From an uncultured Bacteroidota bacterium (GTDB lineage: Bacteria > Bacteroidota > Bacteroidia > Chitinophagales > Chitinophagaceae), in the NCBI GenBank assembly GCA_903929425.1, contig CAIYUO010000080.1:1-64000 (forward strand): DNA of 64,000 nucleotides, in the 5' to 3' direction. Numbering within the stretch: position 1 is the first letter of the stretch; every line of letters starts with the position of its first letter. Shown in pieces: positions 30,214 through 40,369 of this stretch. The position numbers were made by a program, and so were the translations under genes. The notes beneath the pieces were generated by a model. It saw only the letters and a list, made by a program, of their open reading frames with translations, made no database searches and was not told the DNA's origin.

Positions 30214-30723
30214 ATGATACCTAATAACCTAAAGCTTTATAAAATTTTAACCTATATCTTATTGCCAATAGGCTATTTATTTGGCTTAATTGACGTTTTA
30301 TTTTTAATGTCGGCACTAGCCAATCCAGCTACGCTGATTTTTGTTTTTGTGATAGCTTGTCTTGTCATTTATACATTAACGAGTTATAAATTTTATAAGC
30401 AAGGAATTTTAAACGAACAAATTTTAAAAGCCAAACTAAAGGACTGGATTAAAGTGAATGCTTATGTAAGTTTGTTTTTATGTAGTTTGTTTTTTTTAAA
30501 CTCTATTAGTATTTTGATATCTTCTAATGTCACTTTATACAAATTTATTGATGACTTAATTTCTCAACAACCTAACTTCCCAAAGGAAGCAACGCCTGCA
30601 TTAATTTTATCGATATTGAAAATAGTTGCAACTTTCCTATTTATTTCAAGTGCCGTAGCGTTATTACATATAAGAATTACTTTAAAACTGGTTAAAGAGA
30701 ACGCACATTTATTTGAAAAATAA
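30214..30723 (+). CDS. Hypothetical membrane protein
   Basis: 169 aa, four predicted TM stretches, 4 nt after aspS. Confidence 0.75.
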   Translation: MIPNNLKLYKILTYILLPIGYLFGLIDVLFLMSALANPATLIFVFVIACLVIYTLTSYKFYKQGILNEQILKAKLKDWIKVNAYVSLFLCSLFFLNSISILISSNVTLYKFIDDLISQQPNFPKEATPALILSILKIVATFLFISSAVALLHIRITLKLVKENAHLFEK

Positions 30724-30817
30724 ATGGTGTATTCATTTTTACAATGAACCAATACCTAGTGTTATAAAATTGCACTCATCGTATTTTTATACAATTTACA
30801 AATAGTTTAACTTTAAC

Positions 30818-32101
30818 TTGATGAAGCACACTATACCATTAGCCGAACGGTTACGACCTCAAACACTTTCCGATTTAGTTGGGCAAGAACATTTATCGGA
30901 TAAGGATAGTGTTTTACAAAAAGCGATTCAAAAAGGCAAAGTGCCTTCTATGATTTTATGGGGGCCTCCTGGTGTTGGCAAAACCACATTGGCGAATATT
31001 ATTTCGACTACATTTGATAGTGCCTATTATCAATTGAGTGCTATTAGTAGTGGCGTGAAGGAATTGAGAGAAGTTATTGAAGAAGCTAAAACAAAAGAGG
31101 GTGCCATTTTATTCATTGACGAAATACACCGATTTAATAAAGGGCAACAGGACGCCTTATTAGGCGCTGTTGAAAAAGGTATTATCACTTTAATAGGCGC
31201 CACCACCGAAAATCCAAGCTTTGAAGTGAATAGTGCCTTACTAAGCAGATGTCAAGTATTTATTTTAAAAGCCTTAGATAAAGAAGCTTTAACAAAACTT
31301 GTAAAACTTGCTATTGAAAAAGATGACTTGTTTAAAAACATTACTATCGATATAAAAGAGACAGAAGCATTGTTTCAATTGTCAGGTGGTGATGGAAGAA
31401 AACTATTGAACTTATTAGAACTTTCTGTTGAGGCCTTAATGGGAACCAACAAAAATAATGAATCATTAGTACTCACAAATGATTGGGTTATGCAAGTGGC
31501 ACAAACCAACATTGCCTTGTATGATAAAAATGGGGAGCAGCATTATGATATCATTTCGGCTTTTATAAAAAGTATGCGAGGCTCTGATCCAAATGGTGCC
31601 ATTTATTGGCTTTCTCGCATGATTGCAGGTGGTGAAGATGTTAAATTCATTGCAAGACGAATGCTTATTTTTGCAAGTGAAGATATTGGAAATGCGAATC
31701 CCAATGCATTACTATTGGCCAATAACTGTTTTGATGCAGTGAATAAAATTGGTTACCCCGAAAGCCGTATCATTCTATCCCAATGTGCAATTTATTTGGC
31801 TAGCTCCGCTAAAAGCAATGCGTCCTATGAGGCAATTGCAAATGGTCTTGCTATGGTTCAAAAAACAGGAAACTTACCTGTACCCTTGCATTTACGCAAT
31901 GCCCCTACTAAGCTCATGAAAGATTTGAATTACGGAAAGGATTATCAATATTCCCATATGGGTGAAAACAACTTTCTTGAACAAGAATACCTTCCTGATG
32001 AAATAAAAGGAACTGCCTTTTATCAACCACAAAAAAATGCTAGAGAAGAAGAACTTAAAAAGTTTTTGAATGAGCGTTGGCGAGGCAAATATGGTTATTA
32101 A
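30818..32101 (+). CDS. rarA: Replication-associated recombination protein A (RarA/MgsA AAA+ ATPase)
   Basis: [76 protein letters not shown]. Confidence 0.96.
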   Translation: MMKHTIPLAERLRPQTLSDLVGQEHLSDKDSVLQKAIQKGKVPSMILWGPPGVGKTTLANIISTTFDSAYYQLSAISSGVKELREVIEEAKTKEGAILFIDEIHRFNKGQQDALLGAVEKGIITLIGATTENPSFEVNSALLSRCQVFILKALDKEALTKLVKLAIEKDDLFKNITIDIKETEALFQLSGGDGRKLLNLLELSVEALMGTNKNNESLVLTNDWVMQVAQTNIALYDKNGEQHYDIISAFIKSMRGSDPNGAIYWLSRMIAGGEDVKFIARRMLIFASEDIGNANPNALLLANNCFDAVNKIGYPESRIILSQCAIYLASSAKSNASYEAIANGLAMVQKTGNLPVPLHLRNAPTKLMKDLNYGKDYQYSHMGENNFLEQEYLPDEIKGTAFYQPQKNAREEELKKFLNERWRGKYGY

Positions 32102-32136
32102 TAACGAGATATATTTTTATAGGGTTATTAGATTCC

Positions 32137-33630
32137 TTATGAAATTTTTTCTGGAACGGCACGGCCTACAATACCTGCAGCAGCACCACGGTCACCACCT
32201 TCATGATATTCAGCATCTTCATTTACATCCCATAAATCATAAACTTCAGTTCCCGCAATAATATTTTTAGCAGCCAACATAGCCGTCATCATACTATGAT
32301 CCTGATTATTGTATTTATGCATACCATTACGGCCCACTAAATACAAGCCTTTATATTGCTTTAATGCTTCACGAATTGTATTTAAGTGATCCTTGTATTC
32401 ATGATCATAAACTGGATATGCTTTAGGCTGTCTTACTACATAACCATCAACAATAGCTGAAGGTTTGGTCAAACCAATTTGGTCAATTTCTTTGGTTCCT
32501 AAAGCTATTAATTCTTCATTACTGCTAGTCCACAAACCATCCCCTTCAAAACAAAAATACTCTAAACCATAACATGCCATTTCAGGATCAGGAACCATAA
32601 AAGGACTCCAAGATTTAAAGTTTTGGATACGACCCACTTTCACATTTGGCTCATGTATATAAATCCAATTATCATTAAATGCATCCTGATCTTTACAAAT
32701 TAATACGACTGTTAAAAAGTCACGATATTTTAATTGGCTTGCCGCATGCAATGCTGCTGGTGAAAAGGCAGGCGCCACTGCTGGAATTAATTCACGCATT
32801 GGAGCTGATGACAAAACATAATCAAAACCTTCTAATACAGCTCCTGTGCTTGTATAAACATTCCATGTATTATTTGCAAGACGTTCAATTTTATTTACAC
32901 CTGTATTCATTTCAACCTTGACACCTAATGCCTTACTTTTCACAACACATTCTTCCCACATCATACCTGGACCCAATTTTGGATAACGGAATGAATCAAT
33001 CAACGTTTTTATTACATCCCCTTTGCTTTTTTTACCACTAGGCTTAAACAAAGCATTCCAAACAGCACTACTCAAGGACAAACCTTTAATTCTCTGTGCG
33101 GCCCAGTCCGCTGAAATTTCTTTACAAGGAATACCCCATACTTTTTCGGTATAAGTTTTGAAAAAAATATTAAACAATCGTTTACCAAACTGATTGGTAA
33201 CCCAGTCTTCGAAATTTTGTGGATCCTTTACGGGGAATAATTTTGCATATAAATAGCTCATTACACAAAGGAAGCTTTCAAATATGCCCAACTTTAGTAA
33301 TGCTTCAAATGCTGCTAATGGATACGCAAAAAACTTTTTGTTATAAAAAATTCTTGAGCTTCTTGGGCGCTCTAATAATTCATCTGATAAAATTTCTGTC
33401 CAAAAATCTTCCACCTCTTTAGACTTGGAAAAAAAGCGGTGCCCACCAATATCAAAATGATACCCTTTGTAAGATTCTGTTCTTGAAATTCCCCCAACAT
33501 ATTTTGGATCTTTTTCAAAAACAGTAACTTCCTGCTTAGCTTTACCTAATAAATAAGCAGCAGTTAAACCAGCTGGACCTGCTCCTATAATGGCAACCTT
33601 TTTTGTCATGGGAGTGAATAATTTGGGCAA
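32137..33630 (-). CDS. NAD(P)/FAD-dependent oxidoreductase, UDP-galactopyranose mutase/amine oxidase-like
   Basis: KKVAIIGAGPAGLTAAYLLGKAKQEVTVFEKDPKYVGGISRT, YLVGRNGMHKYNNQDHSMMTAMLAAKNI. Confidence 0.85.
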   Translation of the reverse strand: MPKLFTPMTKKVAIIGAGPAGLTAAYLLGKAKQEVTVFEKDPKYVGGISRTESYKGYHFDIGGHRFFSKSKEVEDFWTEILSDELLERPRSSRIFYNKKFFAYPLAAFEALLKLGIFESFLCVMSYLYAKLFPVKDPQNFEDWVTNQFGKRLFNIFFKTYTEKVWGIPCKEISADWAAQRIKGLSLSSAVWNALFKPSGKKSKGDVIKTLIDSFRYPKLGPGMMWEECVVKSKALGVKVEMNTGVNKIERLANNTWNVYTSTGAVLEGFDYVLSSAPMRELIPAVAPAFSPAALHAASQLKYRDFLTVVLICKDQDAFNDNWIYIHEPNVKVGRIQNFKSWSPFMVPDPEMACYGLEYFCFEGDGLWTSSNEELIALGTKEIDQIGLTKPSAIVDGYVVRQPKAYPVYDHEYKDHLNTIREALKQYKGLYLVGRNGMHKYNNQDHSMMTAMLAAKNIIAGTEVYDLWDVNEDAEYHEGGDRGAAAGIVGRAVPEKIS

Positions 33631-33747
33631 AATTGCGAAAATATATTGGGATTGCCATCAATAATAGGAAAGAGTTTGACTAAAGTCTAAATTAAACCCC
33701 TATTCCATATAAACAGGATTCTATAGCGATATATGCCATTTTAAATG

Positions 33748-34467
33748 CTAGGGGAATAAGTTGTACCTGATGATACAGTAGATAGCTTTGACACCGTCTT
33801 TCCAGTTAATTTTTTTACCTTCTGCATAGGTTCTTCCATAATAAGATATACCTACCTCGTAAATTCGAATATTGGGAATTTTTGAAATTTTCGAAGTTAC
33901 TTCTGGCTCAAATCCGAATCTTTTTTCCTTCAATTGTAAACTTTTTACCATGCCTGTATTAAAAAGTTTATAACAGGTTTCCATGTCCGATAAATTCAAA
34001 TTCGTAAACAAATTGGACAAGAAGGTTAAAAATTTATTTCCAATGGTGTGCCAAAAAAATAAAATTCGGTGCGCAGATCCACCCATAAATCTCGATCCAT
34101 AAACGACGTCGGCATAGCCATCTATAACTGGCTTTAATAATTTATTAAATTCATTAGGATCATATTCTAAATCAGCATCTTGAATAATCAAATATTCACC
34201 GGTTGCACTTTTTATGCCAGTATGAATAGCAGCCCCTTTTCCAGCATTTTTTTCATGTTTGATGTAAACGATTTCTGCAATAGGATTAGCTGTGATTGTA
34301 TTTTGAATTAAAATTTCAGTATTGTCTTTTGAGCAATCATTCACCACAATAATCTCTTTTTTGATATCATTAATCAATGATAAATTGATTAATTTATCTA
34401 AAATTTTTGTGATCGTAGCTGCTTCATTATATGCCGGTACAATAATTGAAATTTTGTTGATATTCAT
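33748..34467 (-). CDS. Glycosyltransferase family 2
   Basis: ISIIVPAYNEAATITKILDKL, EIIVVNDCSKDNT, NAGKGAAIHTGIKSATGEYLIIQDADLEYDPNEF. Confidence 0.9.
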   Translation of the reverse strand: MNINKISIIVPAYNEAATITKILDKLINLSLINDIKKEIIVVNDCSKDNTEILIQNTITANPIAEIVYIKHEKNAGKGAAIHTGIKSATGEYLIIQDADLEYDPNEFNKLLKPVIDGYADVVYGSRFMGGSAHRILFFWHTIGNKFLTFLSNLFTNLNLSDMETCYKLFNTGMVKSLQLKEKRFGFEPEVTSKISKIPNIRIYEVGISYYGRTYAEGKKINWKDGVKAIYCIIRYNLFP

Positions 34468-34587
34468 TTGTATATTTATGATGTTTATATTAAATATAAC
34501 TATATTTTGATTAATATAATATATTTGAAATAATGTTAAAATTATTCCATTTTTTTTAAAATAAGGCTAAAATTAATTTATAATTAA

Positions 34588-36261
34588 ATGTTGATTACCC
34601 ATAAAAAAAATAGTCATAAAGTATTCTTGTATTATATCATTGCCAGCATTGTCGTTTATATAGTTGGCAGCATATTTATACCCTTAATGGAAGTAGACGC
34701 TGTTCAATATGCTAATATTTCAAGGGAAATGCTTCAAAATAAAAGCTTTTTACAAATTTTTGATCAAGGAAAAGATTATTTAGATAAGCCCCCAATGCTT
34801 TTTTGGATGAGCTCATTAAGTATGTACTTTTTCGGAATTAATGATTTTGCTTACAGGCTTCCTTCCATCATAATGGCCATAGTTGCTATTTATAGTACTT
34901 ATAAGTTTACCCTACTTTATTACGCAAAAGAAATTGCGATACTAGCATCTTTAGTTCTTACAACATCACAAGCAATGTTTTTGATTACACATGATGTCAG
35001 AACGGATACCATGTTAATGGGTTGGGTGATATTAGGAATTTGGCAATTTTCACATTGGCTTCAAAAAAGAAATTGGATTTCATTGATAGCAGCTTTTGTA
35101 GCCATTGCATTTGGCATGATGACCAAGGGGCCAATTGCGTTAATGGTGCCTATCTTTTCTTTTGTTCCACATATATTTATTCAAAAAAAATATAAGCTTT
35201 TATTTAGATGGGAATATCTAATAGGCTTGGTAATAATTTTAGTTTTATTAATTCCTATGGATATAGGATTGTACAGGCAATTTGATTTACATCCAGAAAA
35301 AGTGATGTATGACAAGACAGGAACTTCTGGATTAAGATTTTTTTATTGGACCCAAAGCTTTGGCAGAATTACAGGCGAGAGTGTGTGGCATGAAAATGAT
35401 AGTATCTTTTTTTTATTCCAAAACTTATTATGGGGATTTCTACCTTGGATTTTGTTCCTGATCATAGGATTATTATCGGAAGTTTACAATATCCTAAAAA
35501 ATAAATTCAGCATTGGTGATCATGAGGAATGGATTAGCACACCTGGATTTATTATAACCTATTTAGCATTAGGCATTAGTCATTACCAATTACCTCATTA
35601 CATTTATATTGTTTTGCCTTTTGCTGCGATAATTACCGCTAAATTTCTACACAGTTTTACATGGAAGGAAGGCAATAGTGTAATTAAGAAAAGCATAAAC
35701 ATTATTCACTTTCTAGTATATAGTATCATCTTATTACTACTAGTTGTTTTATTGTTCATTCCATTCAATACTAACAAATTCGCTATCATTACAGCTTTAC
35801 TATTCGCTTTCATCTCTTTTGCAATTATTCTTTACAACAATCATGGTCAAATTCCCAAAATGATTCATTTTGCTTTATTTACCATTTTGACCACTAATTT
35901 ATTATTGGGCATATTCTTTTATCCTAAATTATTGGAATACCAATTAGGCAATAAAGTAACTAGCTTTGTAAACGAACAAAAAATAAATAAAACAAACTTA
36001 TACTTATTTAAAATCAATACGGAAAGGAGTATGGATTTTTACAGCAATCACACTTATCAAAATATCGATGACTTAAACATATTAAATAGCAAAGACTTTG
36101 TTTTAATAACAAAAGAAAATATGAATGATAGTTTACTAACAAAATTTAACAAAATTAAATTGCTTTCCACCTTCCACGTTAGTACTTTAACTGGGGAATT
36201 TTTAAATCCATTGACTAGAGATAGTACTTTAAACTACCACTATATATTGCAAAAAAAGTAG
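34588..36261 (+). CDS. Glycosyltransferase family 39 (ArnT/PMT-like membrane glycosyltransferase)
   Basis: 557 aa polytopic; MEVDAVQYANISREMLQNKSF, YLDKPPMLFWMSSLSMYFFG, GMMTKGPIALMVP. Confidence 0.87.
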   Translation: MLITHKKNSHKVFLYYIIASIVVYIVGSIFIPLMEVDAVQYANISREMLQNKSFLQIFDQGKDYLDKPPMLFWMSSLSMYFFGINDFAYRLPSIIMAIVAIYSTYKFTLLYYAKEIAILASLVLTTSQAMFLITHDVRTDTMLMGWVILGIWQFSHWLQKRNWISLIAAFVAIAFGMMTKGPIALMVPIFSFVPHIFIQKKYKLLFRWEYLIGLVIILVLLIPMDIGLYRQFDLHPEKVMYDKTGTSGLRFFYWTQSFGRITGESVWHENDSIFFLFQNLLWGFLPWILFLIIGLLSEVYNILKNKFSIGDHEEWISTPGFIITYLALGISHYQLPHYIYIVLPFAAIITAKFLHSFTWKEGNSVIKKSINIIHFLVYSIILLLLVVLLFIPFNTNKFAIITALLFAFISFAIILYNNHGQIPKMIHFALFTILTTNLLLGIFFYPKLLEYQLGNKVTSFVNEQKINKTNLYLFKINTERSMDFYSNHTYQNIDDLNILNSKDFVLITKENMNDSLLTKFNKIKLLSTFHVSTLTGEFLNPLTRDSTLNYHYILQKK

Positions 36262-36306
36262 CGCTAAATCAAACAAAGGATAATCACAATAACTAAAATT
36301 TCAACT

Positions 36307-36768
36307 ATGTCAAATACAGCCAATATCATTTGGAGCACCAAACATTTTTCGGATCTTACCGTAGATGAGCTTTATCAAATTTTAAGACTTAGAAGCGAAG
36401 TGTTTGTGGTTGAACAAAATTGCGTATTTCTAGACATGGACAATAACGATCAAATCGCCTATCACACCATGGGTTGGATTGGAGATGAACTTATTGCCAC
36501 TACTCGCTTATATGATGTTGATCAAAGCTATCAAGGCTATCAAAGTATTGGACGTGTGGTTGGATCACCTCGGCATAGAGGCATCGGTGCAGGAAAAGCC
36601 TTAATGCAATATTCTATTAATGAATGTCAACGTTTATTTGGCAAGCATCCCATTAAAATTGGGGCTCAGCTTTACCTTAAAAAGTTTTATGGCGAACTAG
36701 GTTGGGAACAAGCAGGTGAAATGTATTATGAAGATGAGATTGAACATATTCCTATGATCAGAAAATAA
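36307..36768 (+). CDS. GNAT N-acetyltransferase, ElaA family
   Basis: LYQILRLRSEVFVVEQNCVFLDMDNNDQIAYH, SIGRVVGSPRHRGIGAGKALM. Confidence 0.9.
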   Translation: MSNTANIIWSTKHFSDLTVDELYQILRLRSEVFVVEQNCVFLDMDNNDQIAYHTMGWIGDELIATTRLYDVDQSYQGYQSIGRVVGSPRHRGIGAGKALMQYSINECQRLFGKHPIKIGAQLYLKKFYGELGWEQAGEMYYEDEIEHIPMIRK

Positions 36769-36819
36769 ACCTGTAATTTCTATAAGTATATTTTAATCAA
36801 ACTTATTACTACTTTATTA

Positions 36820-39657
36820 CTACTTCATTTCTATTTCCAAATACTTGGCCGTATGTGATTTTGATTTTTTTATCATCTCTTCTGGTGTACCAACAAATTG
36901 AATAATACCACCCCCACTTCCACCTTCCGGCCCTAAATCAATAATGTGATCTGCTACTTTAATAACATCCATATTATGTTCAATTACTAACACGGTATTG
37001 CCACGCTCTACTAATCTATCCAATACGCCAATCAATAATTTTATATCCTGAAAATGTAATCCTGTTGTAGGTTCATCTAAAATATAAAATGTTTTACCAG
37101 TATCTTTTTTTCCTAACTCTGTTGCCAATTTAACACGCTGTGCTTCACCACCACTCAATGTCACTGCTGACTGTCCTAATGTGATATATCCTAAACCTAC
37201 TTCCTGTAATACTTTTACCTTCCTATAAATAAATGGAACTGCTTGAAAAAATTCACAAGCCTCCTCTACTGTCATATTCAATACATCGCTTATGGACTTG
37301 CCTTTATACCTGATTTCTAAGGTTTCTCGATTGTATCTTTTACCTCCGCACTTTTCACAATGAACATAAACATCGGGTAAAAAATTCATTTCAATAACTC
37401 GCATTCCGCCGCCTTCACAAACCTCACATCTTCCACCTTTTACGTTAAATGAAAAGCGACCTGCTTGATACCCTCTAATTTTCGCTTCAGGCACCGATGC
37501 AAATAATGTTCTTATGTCTGTGAAAAATCCGCAATAGGTCGCAGGATTACTTCGAGGTGTTCGGCCAATAGGTGATTGATCAATTTCAATTACTTTATCA
37601 ATATGCTCTAAACCTGTCACCTTACTATAAGGCATTGGCTTTGTTTTGCTATTGTAACAAAACTGAGATAATATTGGATATAGGGTTTCATTGATTAAAG
37701 TACTCTTCCCACTTCCGCTCACGCCGGATACCACAATAAATTTGCCCAATGGAAATTCACAATCAACTTTTTGTAATGTGTTACCTGTTGCACCTTTTAT
37801 TGAAATCGTATGACCATTCCCTATTCTTCTTTCAGCAGGTACTTCAATCATTTTTTTTCCTGCTAAATACAATGCTGTTTCTGATTTTAATTTTATAATT
37901 TCTTTGGGTGTTCCCTGCGCAACAATATGTCCCCCATGAATACCAGCACGTGGACCAATGTCAACCAAGTAATCTGAAGCCATCATGATATCCTTATCAT
38001 GCTCTACCACTAAAACAGTATTTCCAATATCTCGTAATTGTTTCAAGGCCGTAATTAATCGTTGATTGTCTCTTTGATGTAATCCAATACTAGGCTCATC
38101 TAATATATAAGTAATGCCTTGTAATTGAGATCCAATTTGAGTGGCTAATCGAATACGTTGCGACTCACCTCCACTAAGTGATTTGGATGGTCGGCTTAAT
38201 GACAAATAAGATAAACCTACATTCATTAAAAAGGAAATGCGATCGTCTATCTCTTTTAAAATTCCAGCGGCAATTTGTGTGTCTTTTTTATCTAACTTTT
38301 TAGGGAGCGCCAAAAACCATTGTTGCAAATCATCCAAATGCATATCGTTCAATGCAGCAATATTTTGATCGTTTACTTTAAACCATAAACTATCCTTTCT
38401 CAACTTTGCGCCATTACAAGTAGAACATGTATTCAGTTCCATAAAGCTTTCCACCCAACCTTTTAAATGATCGGTACTTTGTGAGGAAGTAAACCAACGT
38501 TTCATCATAGAAACGATGCCTTCATAACTTCCTGTGTAGGTATCTGGAATTTCTTCGTCATTTAAATCTAAGTCCAAACTGTTGGTAATATTTTTATCTC
38601 CAAATAAAATCAAATCCATTTGCTCTTTCGACAAATCCTTCAAAGGTTTATCTAAACTTATTTTATGTTTTCTCGCAAATTGTTTTACTTGTGTGAATAC
38701 GCTCGCCTCTCTTGCTTCTCCTAATGGCTCGATACCACCAGCATTGATACTGATAGATTGGTCAGGCATGATTAAATTCAAATCAATCGCATATACATTC
38801 CCCAATCCTTTACAAACCGGACATGCTCCGTATGGACTGTTAAAAGAAAAACTATTTGGAGAAGGTTCCTCATAGCTTAACCCTGTTTCCAAGCACATTA
38901 ATTGTTTGGAGAACTGTACCACTTTAGTTTTACCTTCTTCCAATAAAAATAGTAGATCATTTCCCATTTTCAAGCATTGAGCAACACTTTCACCTAGTCT
39001 CGTTTTCATAGCATCGGTTACAGGAATGCGGTCAACTACAATTTCAATGTCATGTATTTTATAGCGATCCACTTGAAACTTTGGTCTTAACTCAATAATT
39101 TCTCCATCAACTCTAGCTTTTACAAACCCCTTTTTACGAATTTCTTCAAATAATTCTCTATAATGTCCTTTTCTACCGCGCACAACCGGTGCTAATAAGT
39201 TAATTTTTTTATCCTTGAATTGTTTGAAAATATTTTGTACAATTTCAGCTTCCGAAAATTTTACCATGGGCTTACCCGTATTATAACTGTAAGCCTTTCC
39301 AATGCGAGCATACAATAACCTCAAAAAGTCATACAATTCAGTAACAGTTCCTACTGTTGATCTCGGATTTTTATTGGTCGTTTTTTGCTCAATGGCAATT
39401 ACCGGAGACAGTCCAGTAATTTGATCCACATCGGGTCGCTCCATATCCCCCATAAATTGACGAGCATAAGCGCTAAAACTTTCCATATACCTGCGTTGCC
39501 CTTCATTATATAAGGTATCAAATGCCAATGAAGACTTTCCACTACCACTCACCCCCGTAAAAACAACTAATTGATTTTTAGGTATGGAGATATCAAAATT
39601 CTTTAAATTATGTTCCCTAGCGCCAACAACTTTTATCTGGTCTTTTTCCTTATTCAT
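36820..39657 (-). CDS. uvrA: Excinuclease ABC subunit A
   Basis: 945 aa; KVVGAREHNLKNFDISIPKNQLVVFTGVSGSGKSSLAFDTLYNEGQRRYMESFSAYARQF; Zn-finger and two ABC domains. Confidence 0.98.
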   Translation of the reverse strand: MNKEKDQIKVVGAREHNLKNFDISIPKNQLVVFTGVSGSGKSSLAFDTLYNEGQRRYMESFSAYARQFMGDMERPDVDQITGLSPVIAIEQKTTNKNPRSTVGTVTELYDFLRLLYARIGKAYSYNTGKPMVKFSEAEIVQNIFKQFKDKKINLLAPVVRGRKGHYRELFEEIRKKGFVKARVDGEIIELRPKFQVDRYKIHDIEIVVDRIPVTDAMKTRLGESVAQCLKMGNDLLFLLEEGKTKVVQFSKQLMCLETGLSYEEPSPNSFSFNSPYGACPVCKGLGNVYAIDLNLIMPDQSISINAGGIEPLGEAREASVFTQVKQFARKHKISLDKPLKDLSKEQMDLILFGDKNITNSLDLDLNDEEIPDTYTGSYEGIVSMMKRWFTSSQSTDHLKGWVESFMELNTCSTCNGAKLRKDSLWFKVNDQNIAALNDMHLDDLQQWFLALPKKLDKKDTQIAAGILKEIDDRISFLMNVGLSYLSLSRPSKSLSGGESQRIRLATQIGSQLQGITYILDEPSIGLHQRDNQRLITALKQLRDIGNTVLVVEHDKDIMMASDYLVDIGPRAGIHGGHIVAQGTPKEIIKLKSETALYLAGKKMIEVPAERRIGNGHTISIKGATGNTLQKVDCEFPLGKFIVVSGVSGSGKSTLINETLYPILSQFCYNSKTKPMPYSKVTGLEHIDKVIEIDQSPIGRTPRSNPATYCGFFTDIRTLFASVPEAKIRGYQAGRFSFNVKGGRCEVCEGGGMRVIEMNFLPDVYVHCEKCGGKRYNRETLEIRYKGKSISDVLNMTVEEACEFFQAVPFIYRKVKVLQEVGLGYITLGQSAVTLSGGEAQRVKLATELGKKDTGKTFYILDEPTTGLHFQDIKLLIGVLDRLVERGNTVLVIEHNMDVIKVADHIIDLGPEGGSGGGIIQFVGTPEEMIKKSKSHTAKYLEIEMK

Positions 39658-39721
39658 AGTATTAAGTAAAGATATAACAAGGATTTAAATAATAAGTTGA
39701 CTATAAGCTATAAACATTCAT

Positions 39722-39729
39722 TAATTTTG
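39722..39729 (+). promoter_or_regulatory. Candidate -7 element (TAATTTTG) for the PAP2/NPP pair
   Basis: TAnnTTTG match 25 nt upstream of 39755. Confidence 0.35.
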
Positions 39730-39754
39730 TGTGCAATTAAGATAGCACCTTAGC

Positions 39755-40369
39755 ATGTACTCAACAATTAGCAAACCATTTAAAATAGCCGTTGGCTTTA
39801 GCTTAGGTATCGCCTTAGTGCTATTTTTCCTAAGCTACTTGAACACTAGGGAGGTGGTATTTTTATGGCTAAACAAGGATCTAGGCTCCATCGCTGATTT
39901 GTTTTTTAATTTCATAAGTCATTTAGCAGAAGGGTGGATTTGGATACCCTATTTTGTATTGTTATTTGGTTGGTATAAAAAAGACGCGATTTTTATTTTA
40001 TTAAACTTTTTGATATCTACTTTATTAACACAAATACCAAAAAATTTCATATGGGAAAAAGTAAGTCGTCCTATGGCAAGCAATGTTCCTCATGAAAAAA
40101 TACATACTATAAAAGGAGTGGAAATGCATTTTTGGAATAGTTTTCCATCCGGACATACTGCAACCGCTTTTACCCTTTTTTTATTGACCGTTTATTTATT
40201 CCCAAAAAAAAGTGTTTTAGCAATTGGACTATTATATGCCATAGCTTGTGGATATTCAAGAATATATTTAGGTCAACACTTTCCACTAGATGTTGCAGGC
40301 GGAATCATAGTAGCCATCATTACCCTTATCATTAGCATTTTTGTCAGAAAAAAAGAAAGCCATGTGTAA
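39755..40369 (+). CDS. PAP2-family phosphatase
   Basis: WEKVSRPMASN, SFPSGHTATAFTLFLL, YSRIYLGQHFPLDVAGG phosphatase motifs. Confidence 0.92.
   Translation: MYSTISKPFKIAVGFSLGIALVLFFLSYLNTREVVFLWLNKDLGSIADLFFNFISHLAEGWIWIPYFVLLFGWYKKDAIFILLNFLISTLLTQIPKNFIWEKVSRPMASNVPHEKIHTIKGVEMHFWNSFPSGHTATAFTLFLLTVYLFPKKSVLAIGLLYAIACGYSRIYLGQHFPLDVAGGIIVAIITLIISIFVRKKESHV

Noticed and set aside
36770-36820. Short direct repeat ttattactac near the uvrA 3' end
   Set aside because: Very short and AT-rich; no supporting structure.
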